This document shows, piece after piece, positions 1 through 8,500 of a stretch of DNA of 64,000 bases. Within the stretch, counting starts at the first letter, position 1. Every line of letters starts with the position of its first letter. The notes below the pieces were generated by a model that had not been told where the DNA came from, searched no databases, and saw nothing but the letters and a program-made list of their open reading frames with translations. The position numbers and the translations under genes are program-made. Origin of the DNA: Amycolatopsis sp. CA-230715 (GTDB lineage: Bacteria > Actinomycetota > Actinomycetes > Mycobacteriales > Pseudonocardiaceae); contig NZ_CP059997.1 of NCBI RefSeq assembly GCF_018736145.1, positions 9,609,501 to 9,673,500 of the forward strand, given 5' to 3'.

Positions 1-1529
1 GGGTCGAGCCTCGGCAGCGGCGGCACGCCGGACCGCGGATCGGTCGACCAGCGCTGCACGCGCGAATCCGAGCCCGCGACGACGAGGTCGTCGGCGGCCC
101 AGACCGCGTAGTGCGCGGGCGCGCCGGGAACGAGGCTGCCGGTGATGCCGTCGGTGATCCCGGCCGCGCGGTGCCCGCCCCTGGTGTGCGCGGTGAACGC
201 GGCGCGCGGCGAGAGGCCCGATCCCGGGGTCCGGTGCAGGACGGCGGCGCGGACGGCGGCCCACGGGTCGAGCGCGGTGACGGGGGTGTCGGAGCCGAAC
301 GCGAGCAGGACGCCTTCGGACGCGAGCGCGGCGAACGGGTTCAACCCGGCGGCGCGCTCCACGCCGAGCCTGGTGGCGTACATCCGGTCTTCGCCGCCCC
401 ACAGGTCGTCGAAGAGGGGCTGCATCGACGCGGCGACGCCCCAGCCCGCGAGCGCCCGTATCTGTTCGCGCGTAACCATTTCGACGTGTTCGAGGCGGTG
501 GTGCGCGCCCGCCAGCGCGCGCCTGCCGACAGTTTCTTCGGCGATCGCGAAGCCCTCGACGACGGTGCCGATCGCGGCGTCGCCGATGACGTGGAACCCG
601 GCTTGCAAGCCCGCCTCGGTGCACGCGATGACGTGCTCGGCGACGGTGCGCGCGTCGATGTAGGCGGCGCCGTCGGTGTCGGCGTCGTCGTGGTACGGGC
701 TGGTCAGTGCCGCGGTGCGGGACCCGAGCGCGCCGTCGGCGAACAGGTCGCCCGCCAGTCCCGCGACGCCGAGCCGCTTGGCCGTGTCGAGTGCGCCGAG
801 CTCACCCCAGTACGCGGTGACTTCCGGGGTTCCCGGCCCGGCCAACGCGATCAGGTCGGCGAGGTCCTCCTCGCCCGAGATGTCCGGGCCACCGCATTCG
901 TGCACGCTCACGACACCGCGGGCGGCCGCCGTGGCGAGAAAAGCTTCCTGCGCCCGGCGCCGCTGCTGACCGGTGATCGCCCCGCGCGCGGCGGCCCGGA
1001 CCAGGTGGTGGGCCTCGCGGGTGACCGTGCCTTCGGCCGACCAGCCTTCCGCGGCGCGGACCTCGGGTGCCAGCTCGACGAGCGCGGTCGAGACGAGGGC
1101 GGAATGGACGTCGATCCGGCTCAGGTAGACGGGCACGCCCGCGGCGGCGTCGTCGATTTCGGCGCGGCTGGGCAGGCGAGGGCTCGACCAGGTGCTCTCG
1201 TCCCAGCCGTGGGCGAGCAGCACCTCCCCCGGCCGCGCGGCCGCGCGGACCGCGGCGAGCAGGTCGCCCGCGTCGCGCACCTTGGTCAGGTCGAGGCCGG
1301 TGACGTGCAGGCCGGTCGCGGTGGCGTGCACGTGGGCGTCGACGAAACCGGGCGTGACGAACGCGCCGTCGAGGTCGACCACCTCGGCGCCGGGGTGCAG
1401 CGCGCGGGCGGGGCCGTCCTGGCCGACCCAGACGACCGCACCGTCGGTGACGGCCATCGCGGTGGCGTCGGGGGAACTCGGGGTGTGGATCCGCCCGCCG
1501 GTCAGCAGCGTCGTCTTCGCTTCGGTCAC
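1..1529 (-). CDS. YtcJ-like metal-dependent amidohydrolase (3' end cut by window)
   Basis: Reverse-strand reading from a GTG at 1529 is open to the window edge (about 509 codons). It gives an amidohydrolase-superfamily protein of the YtcJ/amidohydrolase_3 type. Near the N-terminus is the metal-site strand FVTPGFVDAHVHA. Midway come 'GAITGQQRRRAQEAFL', 'HECGGPD' and 'GFHVIGDAAIG', and late 'LAFGSDTPVTALDPW' carries the conserved Asp. The residues reached at base 1 (VPPLPRLD) look like the last few of a normal-length protein, so little is missing. These enzymes hydrolyse C-N bonds of amides or N-acyl compounds; the substrate cannot be read here. A TTG at 1539 is an alternative start, and neither has a clear Shine-Dalgarno. 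It is divergent from the aminomutase gene across an AT-rich 131-bp promoter region (1530-1660). Confidence 0.8.
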   Translation of the reverse strand, partial: MTEAKTTLLTGGRIHTPSSPDATAMAVTDGAVVWVGQDGPARALHPGAEVVDLDGAFVTPGFVDAHVHATATGLHVTGLDLTKVRDAGDLLAAVRAAARPGEVLLAHGWDESTWSSPRLPSRAEIDDAAAGVPVYLSRIDVHSALVSTALVELAPEVRAAEGWSAEGTVTREAHHLVRAAARGAITGQQRRRAQEAFLATAAARGVVSVHECGGPDISGEEDLADLIALAGPGTPEVTAYWGELGALDTAKRLGVAGLAGDLFADGALGSRTAALTSPYHDDADTDGAAYIDARTVAEHVIACTEAGLQAGFHVIGDAAIGTVVEGFAIAEETVGRRALAGAHHRLEHVEMVTREQIRALAGWGVAASMQPLFDDLWGGEDRMYATRLGVERAAGLNPFAALASEGVLLAFGSDTPVTALDPWAAVRAAVLHRTPGSGLSPRAAFTAHTRGGHRAAGITDGITGSLVPGAPAHYAVWAADDLVVAGSDSRVQRWSTDPRSGVPPLPRLD

Positions 1530-1660
1530 GGTGGCCAAGTCTGCCTGGTCGCCGAGGCGGTTCGTCCGCCGGGCACGAACCACGCCGTGGCGATAAGATT
1601 TACGGATCACTGACTATATGACAGGATATTTTAACGCCATCCCGACGACGAGGAGTACAA

Positions 1661-3052
1661 GTGACTGCGACCCAGGAACCTGTCTCGCCAGCCGCCGACA
1701 CCTTCGACCAGCCGTACGACTACCGGAGGACGGAGCTGGTCGAGCCCGACTGGCGCCGCTTCCCCGGCTGGTCCGAGGTCACCGAAGCGGAGTGGCGTGA
1801 CGCGCAGTGGCAGCGCGTGCACTGCGTCCGCAACATCAAGCAGCTCAAGGCGCTGATGGGTGACCTGCTCGAAGAGCGGTTCTACGACGACCTCGCCGAG
1901 GACCAGCGCGCGATGGCGACGATGTCGATGCTCATCCCGCCGCAGATGCTGAACACGATGGCCCCCGACGCGGGTTCGGACACTGCGAAGGTGACCGAGG
2001 CCTTCTACGCCGACCCGATCCGCCGCTACATGCTGCCGGTGCGCAGCGACCGCGACACGGAGTGGCCGAGCCACCCGCATTCGGAGCGCGATTCGCTGCA
2101 CGAGGCGGAGATGTGGGTCGCCGAAGGGCTCACCCACCGGTATCCGACGAAGGTGCTCGCGGAGCTGCTTTCGACTTGCCCGCAGTACTGCGGCCACTGC
2201 ACCCGGATGGACCTCGTCGGGAACTCGACGGAGCAGATCGACAAGCACAAGCTCACGCTGAAGCCGGTCGACCGCCAGGACGCGATGATCGACTACCTCA
2301 AGCGGACCCCTGGCGTGCGGGACGTCGTGGTGTCCGGCGGCGACGTCGCGAACGTGCCGTGGCACCAGCTCGAATCGTTCCTCATGCGGCTGATGGACAT
2401 CGACACCGTCCGCGACGTCCGGCTCGCGACGAAGGCGCTCGCGGGCCTGCCGCAGCACTGGTTGCAGCCGAAGGTCGTCGAGGGGCTCGAACGCGTCGCG
2501 GTCACCGCGCAGCGGCGCGGCGTCAACCTCGCGATCCACACCCACGTCAACCACGCGCAGTCGGTGACCCCGCTGGTCGCCGAGGCCGCGCAAACCGCGC
2601 TGAACGTCGGCGTGCGGGACGTCCGCAACCAGGGCGTGCTGATGCGGGGCGTCAACGCCACCCCGGCGCAGCTGCTCGACCTGTGCTTCGCGCTGCAAGG
2701 CGAGGCGAACATCCTGCCGTACTACTTCTACATGTGCGACATGATCCCGAACGCCGAGCACTGGCGCGTCGCGGTGCACGAGGCCCAGGACCTGCAGCAC
2801 GCGATCATGGGGTACCTGCCCGGCTACGCCACCCCGCGCATCGTGTGCGACGTGCCCTACGTCGGCAAGCGCTGGGTGCACCAGCTCGCCGAGTACGACC
2901 GCGAAAAGGGCATCTCGTACTGGACGAAGAACTACCGCACCGGGATCGAGCTGGACGACCCGGAGGCCTTGCAGCGCCGTTACCCTTACTACGACCCGAT
3001 TTCCACCCTCCCCGAAGCGGGCCGCCGCTGGTGGGCCGAGCAGGGTTCCTGA
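1661..3052 (+). CDS. kamA: lysine 2,3-aminomutase family radical SAM protein
   Basis: A 463-aa radical-SAM/PLP enzyme that would interconvert L-lysine and L-beta-lysine. The cluster motif is CPQYCGHC (CxxxCxxC), followed by 'VVVSGGDVANVP', equivalent to the usual SGGD strand. The two acidic residues that bind the lysine side-chain amine in characterised LAMs appear retained: Asp in 'YYFYMCDM' and Asp in 'IVCDVPYVGK'. Glutamate 2,3-aminomutases have Lys and Asn at those places, so lysine is favoured. The PLP-lysine motif, normally PGGGGK, is reduced to PYVGK, a noticeable deviation that keeps the Lys. The GTG start at 1661 is supported by AGGAG 6 nt upstream. The gene is monocistronic, ended by a strong terminator directly after the stop. 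The role is unknown: beta-lysine can be an osmolyte, a fermentation intermediate or a natural-product building block. Confidence 0.8.
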   Translation: MTATQEPVSPAADTFDQPYDYRRTELVEPDWRRFPGWSEVTEAEWRDAQWQRVHCVRNIKQLKALMGDLLEERFYDDLAEDQRAMATMSMLIPPQMLNTMAPDAGSDTAKVTEAFYADPIRRYMLPVRSDRDTEWPSHPHSERDSLHEAEMWVAEGLTHRYPTKVLAELLSTCPQYCGHCTRMDLVGNSTEQIDKHKLTLKPVDRQDAMIDYLKRTPGVRDVVVSGGDVANVPWHQLESFLMRLMDIDTVRDVRLATKALAGLPQHWLQPKVVEGLERVAVTAQRRGVNLAIHTHVNHAQSVTPLVAEAAQTALNVGVRDVRNQGVLMRGVNATPAQLLDLCFALQGEANILPYYFYMCDMIPNAEHWRVAVHEAQDLQHAIMGYLPGYATPRIVCDVPYVGKRWVHQLAEYDREKGISYWTKNYRTGIELDDPEALQRRYPYYDPISTLPEAGRRWWAEQGS

Positions 3053-3081
3053 CCCCGCTCGGTGGGCCCCACCGAGCGGGG
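3053..3081 (+). terminator. perfect hairpin terminator after kamA
   Basis: Immediately after the stop codon of the aminomutase gene is a perfect inverted repeat: 14-bp GC-rich arms (CCCCGCTCGGTGGG and its complement) separated by one base. There is no T-run, as is common for actinobacterial terminators. It separates kamA from the downstream DUF6247-like gene, which must have its own promoter. Confidence 0.8.
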
Positions 3082-3154
3082 CCCACCGGAATTCCGGCTG
3101 CCCGCAGCGCGTGCTCGACAGCGTGATGCCCGCTGGGAACGCTATGGTGTTCCT

Positions 3155-3484
3155 GTGACCGCAGCCGCCGAACAGCCACCTCAAGCTCCGGAGCCCGGCG
3201 AGTTCGACTCGCCCAAGGCCATCCGGCTGGCGCTGCTGCCCGAAGAGCGCGGCGATTTCGATCAGGCTTACCAGCGGGCCCTGCGGGACGCCGGTGAGAC
3301 CCTCAGCCTCGAAGGCTTGCACACGACACTCGCGCACTGGACGCTGATCGCCCGGCAGACACAAGCGGATCCCGGTGCGCATCGTCGGATGCTTCAGCAG
3401 GCGGCCAGGACGTTGCGCACTGGCGAGCCGCCTACCGGAGCCGTCGACTGGACGGATCTGAAGCGGGAACTAGGCCTGTCGTAA
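3155..3484 (+). CDS. small conserved protein, DUF6247-like
   Basis: A 109-aa protein starting at GTG 3155. It has a conserved-looking layout: 'DSPKAIRLALLPEERGDFDQ', a central helical part with 'LHTTLAHWTLIARQTQADPG', and a C-terminal 'TGEPPTGAVDWTDLKRELGL'. This resembles the actinobacterial DUF6247 family (recognition from memory, not a search), whose function is not established. A longer reading from 3062 would start inside the kamA terminator and is unlikely. The 3' end overlaps the convergent MNIO gene by 15 bp. Confidence 0.6.
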   Translation: MTAAAEQPPQAPEPGEFDSPKAIRLALLPEERGDFDQAYQRALRDAGETLSLEGLHTTLAHWTLIARQTQADPGAHRRMLQQAARTLRTGEPPTGAVDWTDLKRELGLS

Positions 3485-4312
3485 CCCGATGCCCGCCGGG
3501 TAAAAGATTTCGCGGGCGCGGGCGGCCTGGTCGAACAGGGCGGCGGGCTCCGGGAAGTTGGCGTCGTGCTCGATGACGACGGTCGCGGGGCGGCAGCGCG
3601 CCGCGACGACCGCGGCCAGGTCCCACACGGGTTCTCCGACAAGTTCGGAATGCGAGTCGTGCAATCTGCCGCCCGCCTCGAAGCCACCGGCGAGGTGGAT
3701 GTGGGCGACGCGGTCGAGCGGCAGGTCGCCGAGGCAGCGGTCGACGTCAAGGCCGTGGTTCGCCGCGTTGATGTGCAGGTTGGTCACGTCGAGCAGCAGC
3801 AGCGCGTCCGCTCGTTCGACGACCTCGCCGAGGAACTGCGCCGGGGTGAACTCCGTGGAGGGCAGCTCCAGCGAATAGGTGATGTTCTCCAATGCGAGCG
3901 GCACACCGAGCGCGTCCTGCGCGTACCGCACGTTGTCCACCGTCCGCGCGAGGCTCGCGGCGGTCAGGATCGGCGGGCAGAGGTGGCCGGTGTCGAGTCC
4001 GGGCAGGCTCGTGACCGCGAGGTGCTCGCTGTAGTACTCGGCACCGGTCACCGCGACCACGTCGGCCAGTCCCGCCAGGTACCCCGGATCGGGGCGGCCG
4101 GGTGAGGCGACCGACAGCGCGAGCCCGTGCGGCACCGCGGGAATGTCCGCGACGAGCGCGCGGAGTTCGTCCAGTTCACCGGGGCGCAGCCAGTGGTCGG
4201 CGATCACTTCGACCACGTCCACGCGGCCGGGTTCGGCGCGCAGGGCGTCGATCAGTGGGCGCCGGTACCCGATGCCCGCGCCGCGCACCCCCAGTTCGGT
4301 CGCGCTCGTCAT
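3470..4312 (-). CDS. DUF692 multinuclear non-heme iron oxidase (MNIO), RiPP-modifying
   Basis: A 280-aa DUF692 (UPF0276) TIM-barrel protein, the family of MbnB, TglH and ChrH. These use a di- or tri-iron centre to oxidise cysteine (sometimes other) residues in a precursor peptide. The expected ligand-bearing segments are present in order: GAGIGYR, 'YYSEHLAV', 'LALENITYS', 'LLLDVTNLHINAANHG', 'IHLAGG', 'RLHDSHSE' and 'VVIEHDANFPE'. The length is normal. It starts at ATG 4312, overlapping the stop of the 47-aa gene (ATGA), so it is translationally coupled. It is the last gene of the operon precursor > partner > 47-aa protein > MNIO. The specific reaction is not predictable; a Cys residue of the CWCGG peptide is the obvious candidate target. 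MNIO assignment is confident, RiPP function is inferred from context. Confidence 0.85.
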   Translation of the reverse strand: MTSATELGVRGAGIGYRRPLIDALRAEPGRVDVVEVIADHWLRPGELDELRALVADIPAVPHGLALSVASPGRPDPGYLAGLADVVAVTGAEYYSEHLAVTSLPGLDTGHLCPPILTAASLARTVDNVRYAQDALGVPLALENITYSLELPSTEFTPAQFLGEVVERADALLLLDVTNLHINAANHGLDVDRCLGDLPLDRVAHIHLAGGFEAGGRLHDSHSELVGEPVWDLAAVVAARCRPATVVIEHDANFPEPAALFDQAARAREIFYPAGIGLRQA

Positions 4313-4452
4313 TCCCACTCCTCGTCCCGTTCCCCTGCCAAGCGCCACAGCGCGCAGGCCCGGCACGCGAGGCACCCGTCGGCCTCCGGCGCGGGCTCGC
4401 CGCCGAACAGCACCGAAACATCCACAATGGACAGTTCGGCCGGGCTCGTCAT
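4309..4452 (-). CDS. 47-aa CxxCxxC miniprotein in MNIO operon
   Basis: A short ORF of 47 residues lies between the partner gene and the MNIO gene and overlaps both by 4 bp (ATGA at each end). That arrangement strongly supports real translation. The N-terminal half is acidic/hydrophobic ('IVDVSVLFGGEPAPEADG') and the C-terminal half holds 'GCLACRACALWRLAGERDEEWE'. The three cysteines (CxxCxxC) could bind iron or an Fe-S cluster for the MNIO. Alternatively the peptide may be a second modified substrate, though its Cys residues are followed by a charged tail unlike the CWCGG peptide. I recognise no family. Confidence 0.7.
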   Translation of the reverse strand: MTSPAELSIVDVSVLFGGEPAPEADGCLACRACALWRLAGERDEEWE

Positions 4453-5231
4453 GCCGCGACCGCCCGCAGCACGGCGGCTCCGACGAGCTGTGCCACGGTT
4501 TCGCCGACGGCGTCGCCGCCGCCCGCCGCGAACGCGCCGATGGTCCGCGGTTCCCTTGCCGCGTCGATCAGCTCGGCCGTGGCCTCGCCCACCTTCAGCA
4601 CGACCGGAAGCCCGCCCCGCGGCGAGGGCGCGGTGACCGTCCGGCACGGTTCGCCGGGATCGTCCAGCGAGCGCGTGCCAGCCACCAGGCCCACCACGTC
4701 GCACGAATGCCGCTGCGCCACCGTCGAAGCCGGTGTCCAGACCACAGTGGACGGTTCCAGCCGGGGTCGCGGCGGCGGCACCGCCGTCGCCACGCGCCAT
4801 CCCGCGGCGCCGCGGGCGGCCCCCACGGCGCGTTCGAAGCGGCACACGTCACCGGCGTACCACGGCACGTCGGCGAATTCCCGCGCGGTGGCCGCGACGA
4901 ACTCCACGAACTCCGCATCGCCCGCGCGCTCGACGTCGTTGGGGCGCGGCGGGCGCAGTTCCACGAACCGGTCCACGACCGGGGTCGCCGAACGGGACAG
5001 GAGTTCGACGGTACGGGGAAACCGGCGGCGGAGCATTTCCCTGCGCTTCGCGGCCAGTTGCCTGCCGAACTCGGCGAGCGATCCGCCGTCGAGCCCGCAC
5101 AGCATCGCCCGTTCGTCCTCGTCGAGCACGAACTCGTCGAGCAGCGGTCCCGGCTGGTGCACGAGCCGCCAGCGGACCGAGCGGTTCAGGTACGCCTGCA
5201 CCAGAACGTAGTGCGCGTCCTGGATGGTCAC
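4449..5231 (-). CDS. MNIO partner protein (unrecognised, probable precursor-recognition subunit)
   Basis: A 260-aa protein between precursor and MNIO. Its helical N-terminus ('YLNRSVRWRLVHQPGPLLDE', then 'DEDERAMLCGLDG') resembles small all-helical LigA-like or partner-protein N-termini. The rest is Ala/Arg/Val rich and has no motif I recognise. MNIO enzymes typically need a second subunit (MbnC, TglI and ChrI are examples) that binds the leader peptide, and position and size fit that role. This is inference by context. It starts at GTG 5231 with GGGAGG 6 nt upstream. That Shine-Dalgarno sits inside a strong hairpin (5236-5264), so translation may be throttled relative to the precursor. The stop overlaps the start of the 47-aa gene. 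Confidence 0.65.
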   Translation of the reverse strand: MTIQDAHYVLVQAYLNRSVRWRLVHQPGPLLDEFVLDEDERAMLCGLDGGSLAEFGRQLAAKRREMLRRRFPRTVELLSRSATPVVDRFVELRPPRPNDVERAGDAEFVEFVAATAREFADVPWYAGDVCRFERAVGAARGAAGWRVATAVPPPRPRLEPSTVVWTPASTVAQRHSCDVVGLVAGTRSLDDPGEPCRTVTAPSPRGGLPVVLKVGEATAELIDAAREPRTIGAFAAGGGDAVGETVAQLVGAAVLRAVAA

Positions 5232-5235
5232 GGTG

Positions 5236-5264
5236 CCTCCCGGCCCCGCGCCGGGGCCAGGAGG
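5236..5264 (-). promoter_or_regulatory. hairpin occluding the SD of the MNIO partner gene
   Basis: Between the precursor stop (5284) and the partner start (5231) lies an inverted repeat. The inner arms GGCCCCG/CGGGGCC (3-nt loop) extend past one mismatch to CCTCC/GGAGG, giving about 12 paired positions. In the transcript the 3' arm contains CCGGGAGG, which is the ribosome-binding site of the partner gene. No U-tract follows. It could partially terminate, stabilise the precursor transcript, or restrict enzyme translation. Each would give more precursor than enzyme. Confidence 0.65.
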
Positions 5265-5283
5265 CCCCGGCGCGCGATCGTCG

Positions 5284-5412
5284 TCAGCCGCCGCACCAGC
5301 AGGTGAGGTCGGTGTCCTCGTCGGTGACGCTCAGCCCGAGCTCGACCTGCTGCACGAGAAAATCGGGCTCCGCCGCCACCGGATTCTTTTCCTCGAGTAG
5401 AACCGCGCCCAT
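5284..5412 (-). CDS. 42-aa RiPP precursor-like peptide ending in CWCGG
   Basis: A short ORF starting at ATG 5412 with AAGGA 7 nt upstream. It encodes 42 residues: a charged leader-like N-terminal part ('LLEEKNPVAAEPDF'), a helical 'LVQQVELGLSV', an acidic spacer, and the C-terminus 'DEDTDLTCWCGG'. The only two cysteines are at the extreme C-terminus (CxC), as expected for a core modified by an MNIO such as a TglH- or MbnB-type enzyme. It heads an operon with a partner protein and the MNIO. It superficially recalls FxLD-type leaders, but no lanthipeptide synthetase is nearby. I do not recognise a named precursor family. Precursor function is inferred from size, context and Cys placement. Confidence 0.75.
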   Translation of the reverse strand: MGAVLLEEKNPVAAEPDFLVQQVELGLSVTDEDTDLTCWCGG

Positions 5413-5492
5413 TTCCGATTCCTTTCGACAAAGGCAGAAGAAAGCGAGAAATCACTACTTCAAACCGAGCGTAACAGCGGGCACGGAAACCC

Positions 5493-5516
5493 AATATCCG
5501 CAAAATTGCGGATATT
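5493..5516. promoter_or_regulatory. 24-bp perfect dyad between NRPS stop and RiPP operon
   Basis: Perfect inverted repeat with 11-bp arms (AATATCCGCAA and its complement) around two bases, strikingly AT-rich for this genome. It begins 8 nt after the NRPS stop codon and lies about 80 bp upstream of the precursor start. It could be a terminator of the NRPS transcript (no U-run follows) or an operator/promoter element for the RiPP operon. Sequence alone does not decide. Confidence 0.55.
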
Positions 5517-5524
5517 GCCTGCGC

Positions 5525-8500
5525 TCACGCACCGGATTCGCCGTCGAGCGGTTCTCGCAGCACCTCGAACCAGCGCCGCGCCAGTGCGGGCACCGCGTCC
5601 TCGTCGAACAGCGCACGCGGCCAGAACCAGCGCGCCGCCAGCCGCGGCCCCGCTTCGCGGTCCTCGACCGCGACGGTCAGCACCAGGCTCCGGTTCACGC
5701 GGGCACCCGCGTCCGCGGAGCCGCCCATCGCCGAGCCCTCCTCGCCCGTCGGTTCCCAAAAGGACTCGCGCTCCCCCACGGCGAACCGGCCGAGGTAGTT
5801 GACCGCGATGCGCGGGTCGCCGAACGCGGCGAGCTCCGGCCCGGTACGCGGGTTCAGGTAGCGCAGCAAGCCGTACCCGATCCCGTTGTCCGGCAACGAT
5901 CCGAGCCGCTCATGGACCCCGGTCGCGTCATCGCCGCCGTCGAGCACGAACGGGAACTGCGCGGTGAACCACCCGACCGTGGCGGACGGGTCCACGCCGT
6001 CGGCCAGCGCCTCGCGGCCGTGCGCCTGCAGATCGACGACCACGCGGGCGTCCCGATCACCGCACCAGTCGCCGAACGCGATCCCGAACGCGGCGTACAA
6101 CACGGCACGCAGGTCGAGGCCGGTTTCGGCGGGCACGCGCAGGAGCCGCTCCGTCTCGCGTTCGGAGAGGTCGAGCGCGAAGGACGACGCCGACGCCATC
6201 GTGTCGCGGCCAGGAACGACTGGTGGCACGTTCGCCGTGCCACAGCTGAGTTCGCGCCACAACGCGAGTTCGGCCTCGCGCTCCGGGCGCCGCGCTTCCC
6301 ACCGGAGGTGGCGGGCCCATCGCCGGTACGAGGTGCCGGTCGCACGGCCCGCCGGGCGTTCACCGGCGACGACCGCTTCGTAGGCGCGGGCGAGGTCCGG
6401 CAGCAGGACGCGCCACGACACACCGTCGATTACGAGGTGGTGCACCTGGATGAGCAGCCGCCCCGCGTGCGCCGGGCCCGCGTCGAACCACACCGCGCTG
6501 AGCAGTACACCGCGACGCGGATCGAAATCGCGCTGCCGTTCCGCCGACGCCGCGCGCAACGCCGCGCTCCAGTCGAACCCCGGGCCAGCGTCGACGGGCA
6601 CGCGCGCGAACCGGTCCGCGGCGCGGACCGAACCGGGCGGTCCCACCAGGAGCGTCCAGCGCGACGGTTCCGGCCGCAGCCACGAGCGGAGCGCGTCGTG
6701 TCGGTCCACAACGGACTGCAACGCGGCCACCAGGTCGCCGGCCCGCGCACCGGGTGGCACCCGCACGGCCATGGACAGGTGGTAGGCGTCGATCGGGCCG
6801 CCGTCGGCGCGCAGCCGCGCGATGATCGGCGTCAAGGGCACTTCGCCGACGCCGTCGTCGTCCCGCTCGGCCGGCGCGGTTCCGCCGGGTTCCACGGTCG
6901 CCGCCAGCGCCGCGACGGTTCTGGCCGCCAGCACGTCGCGCGGGCGCACCACGATCCCGGCCGCCCGCGCGGCTTCAGCGAGCCGGATCGACACGATGCT
7001 GTCGCCGCCGAGCGCGAAGAAGTCGTCGTGCACACCGAGTTCCGGGACGCACAGCACGTCGGCCATGAGCCGCAGCAACGTCGCTTCGGCCTCGGTGCGC
7101 GGCGACGCCCCGCCCGCGAGTGAGCCGAGGTCCGGTGCGGGCAGCGCGGCCCTGTCCACTTTCCCGTTCGGTGTCAGCGGGATCGCGCCGAGCGGCACGA
7201 ACGCCGACGGCACCAGGTGTTCCGGCAGGTGCGCCGCCGCCCACTCGCGCGCGTCGCCCGGTTCGCCGGTCAGGTAGGCCACGAGCGTCCGGTGTCCCGG
7301 CCGGTCCTCGCGGACGGCCGCCACCGCGCCGGTGACCCCCGGCATGGCGACGAGGGTCGACTCCACCTCGCCGAGTTCGATCCGGAACCCGCGCAGCTTC
7401 ACCTGGTGGTCTGCCCTGCCCTCGTAGCACAGGCCCCGTTCGGGGGTCCACACCGCGAGATCGCCGGTCCGGTACAGGGTCTGCCCGGTGCCTGCCGGAT
7501 CGGCCACGAACCGGGCCGAGGTGAGTCCAGGGCGGCCGAGGTAACCGCGTGCGAGCCCCGGTCCCGCGACGTACAACTCGCCGGTGACCCCGGGCGGCAC
7601 CGGGCGCAGGAACCCGTCCAGCAGGCGCAGTCCGAGATCGTCGAGCGGTTCCCCGATGCGGCTGTGCGCGGTTTCGCCTTCGGCGTCGCCCGCGGTGAGG
7701 GCGAGATGCGTGACGTGCACGGTCGTCTCGGTGATGCCGTACATGTTGATCAGCCTCGGCGAGTCGTCCGGATGCCGGGCGTACCAGTCCCGCAGCAGGC
7801 CGAAGTCCAGCCGCTCGCCGCCGAACACCACGTACCGCAGCGCGAGCCGTGCACCCGAGGCCGGGTCACCGCGCTCTGCTTCGACGAGCCGCGCGAACGC
7901 CGACGGGGTCTGGCTCAGCACGGTCACGCCCTGATCGGCGAGCAGGCGCAGGAACTCGGCGGGGTCCCTGGTGGTGTCGCGCAGGACCACCACCAGGCTG
8001 CCGCCGTGCAGCAGCGGTCCCCACAGCTCCCACACCGAGAAGTCGAACGCGAGGGAGTGGAACAGCGTCCACACGTCCTCGGGTCCGAAGTGGAACCGCG
8101 ATGCCGTGCTGTCGAACAGCCGCAGCACGTTCCGGTGGGTCACCACCACGCCCTTCGGCTTGCCGGTCGACCCCGAGGTGTGGATGACGTACGCGCAGTC
8201 GCCGCCGCGCGCGGGGTCCAGCCGGTCCGCGTCGGTGAGGTCGCCCGCGTCGAATCCCGGCGCGTCCACCCGCACCGCGGCGACCTCCGTCCGACCGTCC
8301 AGTTCGGACATTCGGCCGCTGCCGTCGGTGACGAGGCACACCGGGCGCGCGTCGGTGAGGGTGTACCGGATGCGCTCGGCCGGGTACGCCGGGTCCACCG
8401 GGAGGTAGCCCGCGCCGGTCTTGAGCACGGCGAGCACCGCGGTCACCAGGTCCGCGGTCCGTTCGAGCGCGACCGCGACGAGCCGCTCCGGCCCGGCGCC

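Noticed and set aside
111..1613. A 500-codon plus-strand open frame at the left edge
   Set aside because: Low-complexity Gly/Arg/Val translation; the opposite strand encodes a clear amidohydrolase.
4309..4845. A 178-codon version of the CxxCxxC gene starting far upstream
   Set aside because: The upstream part is Arg/Gly-rich and overlaps the partner gene in another frame; the ATG at 4452 with an ATGA junction is the natural start.
5284..5412. Reading the 42-aa peptide as an FxLD-type lanthipeptide precursor
   Set aside because: The leader has a loosely similar acidic/aliphatic pattern, but there is no LanB/LanC/LanM-type gene nearby and no Ser/Thr-rich core; the MNIO neighbour fits the Cys-Trp-Cys tail better.
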